NCBI GenBank assembly: GCA_965227095.1
Contig: CBDDFL010000001.1
Coordinates: forward strand, 124,001-188,000
DNA: 64,000 bases
Origin: JANQMY01 sp965227095
GTDB taxonomy: Bacteria; Pseudomonadota; Alphaproteobacteria; JANQMY01
Direction: 5' to 3'
Shown: piece by piece, positions 26,361-33,711 of the stretch
Layout: every line of letters begins with the position of its first letter
Numbering within the stretch: the first letter of the stretch is position 1
Position numbers and translations under genes: made by a program
The notes under the pieces: model-generated
What the model was told of the DNA's origin: nothing
What the model saw: only the letters and a program-made list of their open reading frames with translations
Database searches by the model: none

Positions 26361-27442
26361 AACCCCAGATCAGACATTAGAACAGCCTGCCCCGTCGCCA
26401 TGGATCTGTGGGCGGCCACCCCAATGGCGACCGACAATACACCATCGGCAAGGGTCACGGTTGGCGCCGACCCGGTCCGGATCGCTTCTACAAATTCTTT
26501 ATGCTGATAATAGGTCGCTCCGTGATGCTGGCCTACCTCCAACACCTCGGGCGGCACGGGCACATGAAACCGGTCGCGGTCGCGCTGGCGATCGCTGAGC
26601 GTGATATGGCCGTCGGGAATAGCCACTTCCAACTTGGCTTTGTCGCCCACCAACGAGATCTCTTCCTGATTTTGGGAGCCTTCCGCGAACATGCACAGAT
26701 CCAGCATGGCGCGGGACCCGTTTTCAAACTCCACCACCACAAATCCATTGTCGAAGATGTCGGGTTGGCGGCCGCCATATTCTTCATCTTTGTGATTCAC
26801 ATTTTGACCACCCGATCCGAAAACCCGCACCGGCTTGTCCGCCATGACCAGACACATCAGGTCGAAAAAGTGACAACATTTTTCCACAAAGGTTCCGCCG
26901 GTGTTGTGATTAAACCGGTTCCAGTCCTCTACCTTGGGGAGGAAGGGAAACCGATGTTCGCGAATGCTCAACATATGCGGCGTGCCCACAACGCCGCCTT
27001 TTGCCATCTCCACAAATTTGGCCACCGGCGGCATGTAGCGATATTCAAGCCCCATCCAAATGACACCATCGTGCCCATTCGCTGCGTCTTGTAATGCCCG
27101 GCAATCTTCAAGCGTCGTGCACAAAGGTTTTTCCATGAGCACATGCAAGGACGACCCCAACACATCATCAGCGATCGCCTTGTGGGTAAAGTTTGGCGTG
27201 GCGATCACCAGCGCGTCCACATCGCCCGCGTCCAGTAAATCGCGATGATCCGTGTAATACCGAACGTCAGTGCCCTTGGTTGGCCCGCCATGGTATTCCA
27301 ACGTGAACTTCGCCCATTCTTGCGGTTCCTCATTGGGCTCAGCGATGGCCACCACTTCCGCATTCTCGATCAAATTGATATTGCGGATATGTTCCAGGCC
27401 CATCATGCCACTGCCGATGATGCCATAGCGGATAAGACTCAT
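26357..27442 (-). CDS. Gfo/Idh/MocA family oxidoreductase
   Basis: A 361-residue NAD(P)-dependent sugar or polyol dehydrogenase-like protein. The Rossmann loop is GIIGSGMMGLEHI near the N terminus, and the EKP motif is LMEKPLCTTLEDC. The C-terminal half, with WNRFNHNTGGTFVEKCCHFFDLMC, forms the substrate domain with the catalytic Lys and His in the usual positions. The much longer frame upstream of 27442 is only an extension; the ATG at 27442 lies after GGAGTG and begins MSLIRYGIIG. Substrate unknown. Its stop overlaps the HupE gene end by 4 bp, convergently. Confidence 0.88.
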   Translation of the reverse strand: MSLIRYGIIGSGMMGLEHIRNINLIENAEVVAIAEPNEEPQEWAKFTLEYHGGPTKGTDVRYYTDHRDLLDAGDVDALVIATPNFTHKAIADDVLGSSLHVLMEKPLCTTLEDCRALQDAANGHDGVIWMGLEYRYMPPVAKFVEMAKGGVVGTPHMLSIREHRFPFLPKVEDWNRFNHNTGGTFVEKCCHFFDLMCLVMADKPVRVFGSGGQNVNHKDEEYGGRQPDIFDNGFVVVEFENGSRAMLDLCMFAEGSQNQEEISLVGDKAKLEVAIPDGHITLSDRQRDRDRFHVPVPPEVLEVGQHHGATYYQHKEFVEAIRTGSAPTVTLADGVLSVAIGVAAHRSMATGQAVLMSDLGF

Positions 27443-27520
27443 TATACTGACACTCCGATAAGACGGCTGCGCGCCAGAGTACCTAAATTCCAGGTGACGA
27501 CAAGAAAGGGCTGCACGAAC

Positions 27521-28057
27521 TTGGCACAAGACACCATTCATATTCGTGATGCCACGCCACAGGATATGGACCGGATCAGCGAGATCTACGCCCATTACGT
27601 GCTGAACACGGTGATTACCTTCGAACTGGACCCACCCGATGCCGCCGAAATGGCACGCCGCGCAGCCTCCATACAATCCAGTGGTTTTCCCTATCTGGTC
27701 GCCGACCAGGCCGGCATGGTGCTGGGATACGCCTATGCCGCCCCATACCGGACGCGGCCCGCCTATCGCTTTACGGTGGAAGACACGGTTTATTTGGACC
27801 CCGGCGCGACCGGCAAAGGCTTGGGCAAACGCCTTTTGTCCGACATCATCGACATCTGCACAGAAAAGGGCTTTCGACAAATGATCGGCATTGTGGCCGG
27901 GCATGAGAACGCCGCCTCGATCAATCTGCACAAATCACTAAAATTTGAGCAAGTGGGGGTGACCAAAGCCGTGGGCCAAAAATTTGGCCGGTGGATTGAT
28001 ACAACCTATTTACAACGGCCTTTGGGGCCGGGCGATTTGGAACCTCCAATCGAATAG
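27521..28057 (+). CDS. GNAT acetyltransferase, phosphinothricin-acetyltransferase-like
   Basis: A GNAT protein of about 178 residues. IRDATPQDMDRISEIYAHYVLNTVITFE opens it, VLGYAYAAPYRTRPAYRFTVEDTVYL forms the core strands, and GATGKGLGKRLL is the acetyl-CoA pyrophosphate loop. This order matches the Pat/Bar and MddA methionine-sulfone acetyltransferases, which acetylate phosphinothricin, methionine sulfoximine or related amines. The start is ambiguous: TTG at 27521 with AAAGGG upstream was preferred, and GTG at 27494 is in frame. The gene diverges from the Gfo/Idh/MocA gene over a 78-bp gap. Confidence 0.82.
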   Translation: MAQDTIHIRDATPQDMDRISEIYAHYVLNTVITFELDPPDAAEMARRAASIQSSGFPYLVADQAGMVLGYAYAAPYRTRPAYRFTVEDTVYLDPGATGKGLGKRLLSDIIDICTEKGFRQMIGIVAGHENAASINLHKSLKFEQVGVTKAVGQKFGRWIDTTYLQRPLGPGDLEPPIE

Positions 28058-28138
28058 TCTGCCCTTTTTGTCTGACACAGGGGCTCCAACCATGCTAGGA
28101 GAGCGCCGAATAGCTGATCTGCTGGAGGGACCCCGCAC

Positions 28139-29074
28139 ATGAAGACCGCCACACGACACCTTGGCCTTGTTTTTGGCACCATCTCCTTGCTCGCGCTTGC
28201 GGCCTGCGGGCAGGATGAAGACGTTGCGCAGGCCCCCGCCCCGGCAGAAGCAGAAACACCCGCCACTGCCGAACCGGACGCCCCGCGCGAGTTGACGCAA
28301 GAAGAAAAGAACGCCGCCCGTTTTGATGAAATATTGGCCGGTGCGTGGCGGGAAGACAAAAACAAAGCCCGAGACGGTTTCCGCAATCCGAAAGAGACAC
28401 TGACTTTCTTTGGCCTTCAGCCCGATATGACCGTTGTCGAAGTGTGGCCCGGTGGGGGCTGGTATGCCGATGTCATTGCGCCGTTCGTGAAAGAGGACGG
28501 CAAATATTACGCCGCGGGATTTGATCCGGCCTCCGACAATGAGCGCATTGTGAAAGCGATCGCCGCCTTTCAGACAAAATACATCAACGATGCAGACACC
28601 TTTGGCGACGTCACAGCCACGGTGTTTGGCCCCAATGTGGGCGATATCGCTCCTGCGGGCAGCGCCGACATGGTGCTGACCTTCCGCAACGTTCACAATT
28701 GGGTACCTCGTGGATATGCCGAAGAAGGGTTCGTGCAAATGTATCGGGCGCTTAAGCCTGGCGGCATTTTGGGTGTGGTGGATCACCGCCTTCCAGCGGA
28801 CGTAGAAGCGGATGCGGACCTTACCAGCGGATACATCCACGAACAGGCCGTAATCGACCTTGCCGAAAAAGCCGGGTTTGTGTTGGACGGATCGTCCGAC
28901 ATCAACAACAACCCCAAAGACACGGCGGACCATCCCTTTGGCGTGTGGACCCTGCCGCCGGTACTGCGCAGCGCGCCCCGGGGTGAGCCAGCCGATGAAG
29001 CATTCGACCAGACCAAATACAAAGAAATCGGAGAAAGCGACCGCTTCACCCTGCGCTTCAAAAAGCCGGAATAG
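28139..29074 (+). CDS. Lipoprotein with methyltransferase-like fold (COG4798 type)
   Basis: A 311-residue protein with a clear lipoprotein signal: a hydrophobic stretch ending in LALAAC (Cys at 23), then an Ala/Pro/Glu linker. From about 55 on it has a class I SAM-methyltransferase-like fold: VVEVWPGGGWYADV (SAM-loop region), then MVLTFRNVHNWV and ALKPGGILGVVDHR. The family is annotated as predicted methyltransferase. Export to the periplasm is odd for a SAM-dependent enzyme because SAM is cytosolic, so it might bind another ligand or have lost catalysis. GGAGGG precedes the ATG. Confidence 0.8.
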   Translation: MKTATRHLGLVFGTISLLALAACGQDEDVAQAPAPAEAETPATAEPDAPRELTQEEKNAARFDEILAGAWREDKNKARDGFRNPKETLTFFGLQPDMTVVEVWPGGGWYADVIAPFVKEDGKYYAAGFDPASDNERIVKAIAAFQTKYINDADTFGDVTATVFGPNVGDIAPAGSADMVLTFRNVHNWVPRGYAEEGFVQMYRALKPGGILGVVDHRLPADVEADADLTSGYIHEQAVIDLAEKAGFVLDGSSDINNNPKDTADHPFGVWTLPPVLRSAPRGEPADEAFDQTKYKEIGESDRFTLRFKKPE

Positions 29075-29201
29075 GCTTTGAGTAGGCGCACCACGGTGCT
29101 CGGTTGCAGACTATTGGTGTAGAAGCCGGACCTCATACAATCTTAGCGACATTGTAACCTCCTGCATGGTAAGAGAACATGCGATCCATGTGGGGGTTTC
29201 C

Positions 29202-30293
29202 ATGACCGATTTGTCCGTCCCGGCTGACAACGCACAGCCGACGAAAGAGCGTTTTCCATTTTCCTTTCATGGCGGCGCCAGTGAGTTTTTCGGCATTTGG
29301 ATCGTCAACTTGCTGCTTACGATCGTCACGCTGGGCATTTATTCTGCCTGGGCGAAGGTGCGCACCACCCGATATTTTTATGGAAACACCCAAGTCGACG
29401 GTCATGGGTTTGAGTATCACGCAGAACCCGTGAAGATCTTGATCGGCCGGATCATTGCGGTACTGATCATTACATTCTACAGCATGTCGCAGTTGATTGA
29501 TCCGATGGTTTATGTCGGGTTGACCGCGATTTTGTTGATCGCAATTCCTTGGCTGATCAACCGAAGTCTTCGATTTACCGCGCGGATGACCAGCTATCGC
29601 AATGTGCGGTTCGATTTTCATGGCAATTACTGGCGCGCCCTCTGGGTGTTTCTGATTGGCCCCATCCTCGCCTTCTTCACACTCTTCTTATTGATGCCCG
29701 TGATCGCCCGGGCGGCCCAACGTTATTTAGCCGACAGCTTTACCTATGGCGGGCGACCGATGGTGATGACTGCCGGCCTCGGCCCATTCTATTGGGCTTA
29801 TTTTTTAGGCTTCCTCATTCTTTTGGCCTTGGCTGCCGTTGCGACCGCCGTGGTCATCGCCGCCATTCCCATGCTGGAAGGTTTTGATCCGTCAGTGCTC
29901 GAAGAAGGGCAATTGCCTCCGCCAAACATTCTGATCCTTTTTGCTGCGGGCTACCTGTTGGTGCTTGGCATGTTTGCCATCGCCCCCATTTTTGTTCAGA
30001 CCATGATCACGAATATTACGTTCAACAATTTGGTGCTGGACGAAAAACATGAATTCGAATCCGCCATGAACCCCGCAACCATGGTGTGGATCGTTGTGAC
30101 CAATCTTCTGTTGATCATCGTCACCTATGGTCTCATGATTCCGTGGGCGCGGGTGCGGGTTGCCAAGTACCGGGCCAACCGCACAGCGCTGCTCGCCGGT
30201 GGACCGCTCGACCAGTACACATCGACGGTGGCGCAGGAAAGTGCGATTGGCGAGGAAGTGGCCCAAGCCTTCGATCTGGAGATTCCCATTTGA
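29202..30293 (+). CDS. YjgN/DUF898 family membrane protein
   Basis: A 363-residue inner-membrane protein with about six to eight helices. The ATG at 29202 follows GGGGG, and the start MTDLSV is more likely than 29166. The family repeat appears twice: FHGGASEFFGIWIVNLLLTIVTLGIYSAWAKVRTTRY (read as two halves) near the start and WIVVTNLLLIIVTYGLMIPWARVRVAKY near the end, showing an internal duplication of the DUF898 unit. Function is unknown. Its stop overlaps the TTG start of the following M48 peptidase gene by 4 bp, and such YjgN-M48 pairs occur in many bacteria, so they probably act together at the membrane. Confidence 0.85.
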   Translation: MTDLSVPADNAQPTKERFPFSFHGGASEFFGIWIVNLLLTIVTLGIYSAWAKVRTTRYFYGNTQVDGHGFEYHAEPVKILIGRIIAVLIITFYSMSQLIDPMVYVGLTAILLIAIPWLINRSLRFTARMTSYRNVRFDFHGNYWRALWVFLIGPILAFFTLFLLMPVIARAAQRYLADSFTYGGRPMVMTAGLGPFYWAYFLGFLILLALAAVATAVVIAAIPMLEGFDPSVLEEGQLPPPNILILFAAGYLLVLGMFAIAPIFVQTMITNITFNNLVLDEKHEFESAMNPATMVWIVVTNLLLIIVTYGLMIPWARVRVAKYRANRTALLAGGPLDQYTSTVAQESAIGEEVAQAFDLEIPI

Positions 30294-31333
30294 TTGGACA
30301 GTTTACAGGCTGGTATTTCCCGGAAGGTCAGTCCGCACGGCGACCGGCAACAGTGACGGTTGTGGAGGACGGCGGGACCAAGATCGACCTTGAAGATCCA
30401 CCCCAGTCGTTGGACCTTAACTGGAGGGACTTCAAGATCTCAAGCCGGGTGGGCCGCACCCCCCGCCGGCTGACACTACCCGATGGCGCCATCATCGAGA
30501 CCCCGGACAATGACGCGGTCGATAGCATTGAGCGGCAGCTCAAAGGTCTCACCCGTGGCGCGGTGGCCCATAATATCGAACGCCTGACGCTTTATACCGG
30601 CATTTTTGTCATCGCCTTTGGCGTCAGCCTGTTCGCATTCTTCCGTTGGGGTGTTCCGTATGCGGCCGAACAGGTGGCGCATACCCTTCCCCCCAATCTG
30701 ATGAACAGCACCGGCAAGCAAACCCTGCAGCTGCTGGACGACGCTTATTTCCAACCGTCGGATCTCAAACGGGACCGGCGCGCCGAGTTGCGCGCCTATT
30801 TCGACGAGTTGATCGCGGCGTCTGACCTGCCCGCCAATTGCTGCACCCTTTTGTTCCGCAAGTCTCAGGCGCTCGGCGCCAATGCGTTTGCCCTGCCGGA
30901 TGGCACGGTGGTGATGCTGGACGGCATGGTGCGCTTGGCCACAGACGACCGGCAGTTGATTGGCGTGCTTGCCCATGAGCTGGGGCATGTGGACCGTCGC
31001 CATATTATGCAATCGGTCCTGCAAGGGGCCGTGATCACGCTGGCCATTGTGTTTGTTGCGGGTGATTTGTCGGAAATGGCGGAATTGGCGCTGACCGTGC
31101 CCGCCCTGTTGGTTCAAACCGGTTACTCGCGGGATTTCGAACGAGAAGCCGATACTTACGGTGCTGATTTGATGAGCAAGCTTGGACATGATCCAAAGCA
31201 TTTGGCGGATTTGTTTGCGCTTCTCCAGAAGCAATGCGGGGCGTCATGCGACGGCGAGCCAGGTTGGTTATCGACCCATCCCGGTTCGGAAGAACGGATC
31301 AAACGCTTGCGAGAAAAAAGCTCTTCCCACTGA
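30290..31333 (+). CDS. M48 family metalloprotease, membrane-anchored
   Basis: A 347-residue zinc protease. HELGH is at 229-233, and the third ligand is the Glu of EREAD. An N-terminal soluble domain of about 95 residues (GWYFPEGQ to LTLPDGAII) precedes a membrane helix near 100-120; the protease domain follows. A TTG at 30290 is the likely start: it overlaps the TGA of the YjgN gene in a TTGA and has GGAG upstream. The frame's earlier start lies inside the upstream gene. M48 members of this kind clear or process membrane and outer-membrane proteins (BepA, HtpX, LoiP), and the pairing with YjgN is common. Confidence 0.87.
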   Translation: MIGQFTGWYFPEGQSARRPATVTVVEDGGTKIDLEDPPQSLDLNWRDFKISSRVGRTPRRLTLPDGAIIETPDNDAVDSIERQLKGLTRGAVAHNIERLTLYTGIFVIAFGVSLFAFFRWGVPYAAEQVAHTLPPNLMNSTGKQTLQLLDDAYFQPSDLKRDRRAELRAYFDELIAASDLPANCCTLLFRKSQALGANAFALPDGTVVMLDGMVRLATDDRQLIGVLAHELGHVDRRHIMQSVLQGAVITLAIVFVAGDLSEMAELALTVPALLVQTGYSRDFEREADTYGADLMSKLGHDPKHLADLFALLQKQCGASCDGEPGWLSTHPGSEERIKRLREKSSSH

Positions 31334-31335
31334 CG

Positions 31336-33642
31336 TTACTCCGGATAATCGAGCTGCCGAAGCGCATTAGCGAACAGATCGCCCATTTCTTTGCGATGAT
31401 AAGGCAGCAGCTCTGTGATGAAGGCAATGGTTTCGTATGACGCATGTTTCATGATCTGGTCTGCCGCTTCTTGCGCGCCATTCAAATCACCCAAATAGAC
31501 GAGACTGGCCGCCAGCACCCGCCAACTGGCCGTGAACCTTGGATTTTCCGCCGCCGCGATCCGCGCCCATTTGGCAGCCCCCTCAAAATCTTCAAGCTGG
31601 AAAAGCGCACATGCCCGCCCCGAATGAACAACATAGCTTGATGGATCAAGAGGGCTGAGCCGTTCGGCTTTTTCGAAATCCGCCAAGGCCGCGGCACTAT
31701 CGCCGTAATACATGCGGATCCAGCCACTCGCCGTCCACACATGCAGATTGTTGGGGTTGAGCTTGATCGCACGGTCGATCAGGGACAGAGCTGCCGGCCA
31801 GCTTCGTTCAAAATATCCAACCACCGTCGCCGCGATCGCCAATACAAAGGCATCATCGCCGCCATACTCTACCGCCACATTTGCCAACCGTTTGGTTTCG
31901 GTCATGCCGTCGGCGGTGAAATATTCCGACGCTTGGGTGCGCAGCCACGCAGCCAGCCCCGCCGCTGGTGCAAATTTCGGATCTAGCTCCAGCGACTTCT
32001 CCAAAAACTTAATTGCTTCGGGGATATTGGTGCCGCGCGCGCCAAACGAATGCGGTAACGACCTTAAATAATAATCGTACGCTTCAAGTTCGGCGGGAGG
32101 CTTTCGCTGGGATCGTTCAAGTTCGATTAAGCGCAGTTTCGGTTCTAGTATCGCCACCACCTGACCGGCAATGTCATCCTGCATTTCGAATACATCCGTC
32201 GGGCTGCGGTCGAACCGTTGGGCCCAAATGTACCGCGCCGTCTCCGCATCGACCAATTGACAAGACACCCGCACCTTGTCGTTTGATCGGCTGACCGTTC
32301 CTTCCAATAGGTAGCGCACGCCCAGTTCGTCAGCCACTTTACGAATGTCGATTGGCGTATTCTTGTAGGTAAAACTTGACGTGCGAGAGATCACGAATAC
32401 CCACGGCATGCACGACATGGCTGTGATGATTCCATCGGTCATGCCGTCCGCAAAATATTCCTCCTCCGAAATACCGCTCATATTCGCGAAGGGAAGAACG
32501 GCAATAGAGGGTTTTCCCGGGTCGGAAAGGCTTGGTTTGGGCGTCGCCTCAGCCGCACTTTGCGGCGCGGGCCCACCGGACCAATGATACACTTTGACCG
32601 GACGCGAAATGTTTTTAAGGTCAAGGCCGCCAAATGACACAAAATCTTGCCCGTGCGCGTCATCCAATTGGTCAAAGACATTACTCGATATCAATAATCC
32701 GCCTGCTGAACAAACAGATTTCAAGCGGGCTGCAATATTCACCCCGTCACCAAAAATATCGTCTCCTTCAATTAGAATATCACCGAGATTGATGCCGATC
32801 CGTAATTGAACGCGCGGCAACATATCCGTCCCCGGATTGAGTGAGTGCATTTGTTTTTGAAGTGACAAGCCCGCTTCGACCGCTTGATTGACACTAGAAA
32901 ATTCCACGATCATGCCGTCAATCGACGATTTTATGATCCGGCCGCCATGATCATTCAACGTTGGTTCCCACATTTCCTGCCGGAGCGTGCGCATGGCATT
33001 CACGGCTTCCAATTCGTCGGCGCCGATGAGGCGGCTGTAATCTGCCACATCCGCCGACAGGATCGCCGAAAGCCGGCGCTCGATCCCGTGCCGGCCCGGC
33101 GCGATTGGGGCTTCTTTTTGGGGGACAGTCGGCGCGTCCCCTGCGGGAACCGGCACCTTTGACAGCACCGCCTCCGCGGCAGCGCGTGCTTCCTGGCGTT
33201 GAGTGTTCAGCCAAGCTTGAAAGTCAGGCAAATCTGGAAATTCAATGCCGTCCAGAAACGGGGCTGATCCGTCCGCCACCGAGCTCGCCAATGACATCAG
33301 ATCTTCCGACCTTTCGTCCTTGCCAGTCGCCACCGCGAGAAGATCCAAATAATCAATCCGAATATCTTGATTGTCGATTTGGACAGATTGGCGGTCGGCC
33401 ACCACTCGGTCACCGCCGTCGTCGTTCAGCAGAGGACGTAATTTACTTAAGCTCCAGCGCAGGGCGCCGCGCGGATCGTCGGGAATGTGCCAAAGCAGAC
33501 GGCATAAATCGTCCCGCCGGAAGCGCTTACCGCTAACCGCTAGATAGGCGAGGAGGGCGCGCGTTTTCTTCGATGGCGGCAGGGTAAGCTCCGCCCCATC
33601 ACGCATCACCGACATTTTTCCCAACAGACGTAACTCAAGCAC
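31336..33642 (-). CDS. Winged-helix / class III cyclase / TolB-like / TPR regulator
   Basis: A 768-residue multidomain protein. Residues 1-95 form an OmpR/SARP-like winged helix (ALLAYLAVSGKRFRRDDLCRLLW), 100-160 resemble a BTAD segment, and 188-355 form a class III adenylate/guanylate cyclase. The metal-binding Asp198 (SADVADYSRL) and Asp242 (SSIDGMIVEF) and the Asn302/Arg306 pair in GDGVNIAARL are intact, so it may make cAMP or cGMP. A TolB-like block follows (AVLPFANMSG, FADGMTDGI), and then TPR-like helices to the end. Function is signalling with DNA binding, targets unknown. It is paralogous to the next gene upstream (33712-36258), 69 bp away. Confidence 0.85.
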   Translation of the reverse strand: MLELRLLGKMSVMRDGAELTLPPSKKTRALLAYLAVSGKRFRRDDLCRLLWHIPDDPRGALRWSLSKLRPLLNDDGGDRVVADRQSVQIDNQDIRIDYLDLLAVATGKDERSEDLMSLASSVADGSAPFLDGIEFPDLPDFQAWLNTQRQEARAAAEAVLSKVPVPAGDAPTVPQKEAPIAPGRHGIERRLSAILSADVADYSRLIGADELEAVNAMRTLRQEMWEPTLNDHGGRIIKSSIDGMIVEFSSVNQAVEAGLSLQKQMHSLNPGTDMLPRVQLRIGINLGDILIEGDDIFGDGVNIAARLKSVCSAGGLLISSNVFDQLDDAHGQDFVSFGGLDLKNISRPVKVYHWSGGPAPQSAAEATPKPSLSDPGKPSIAVLPFANMSGISEEEYFADGMTDGIITAMSCMPWVFVISRTSSFTYKNTPIDIRKVADELGVRYLLEGTVSRSNDKVRVSCQLVDAETARYIWAQRFDRSPTDVFEMQDDIAGQVVAILEPKLRLIELERSQRKPPAELEAYDYYLRSLPHSFGARGTNIPEAIKFLEKSLELDPKFAPAAGLAAWLRTQASEYFTADGMTETKRLANVAVEYGGDDAFVLAIAATVVGYFERSWPAALSLIDRAIKLNPNNLHVWTASGWIRMYYGDSAAALADFEKAERLSPLDPSSYVVHSGRACALFQLEDFEGAAKWARIAAAENPRFTASWRVLAASLVYLGDLNGAQEAADQIMKHASYETIAFITELLPYHRKEMGDLFANALRQLDYPE

Positions 33643-33711
33643 GCTGACGTTTCCCTTCCGCCCTACATCTTAGCACAGCGGATATGGGTCGGCTAAAGTC
33701 GCGAAAAAGTG

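Noticed and set aside
27443..27931. N-terminal extension of the Gfo/Idh/MocA frame
   Set aside because: The family starts at MSLIRYGIIG; the extension overlaps the divergent GNAT gene and has no domain.
30086..30289. Upstream extension of the M48 frame
   Set aside because: It overlaps the YjgN gene; TTG at 30290 with GGAG upstream is a better start.
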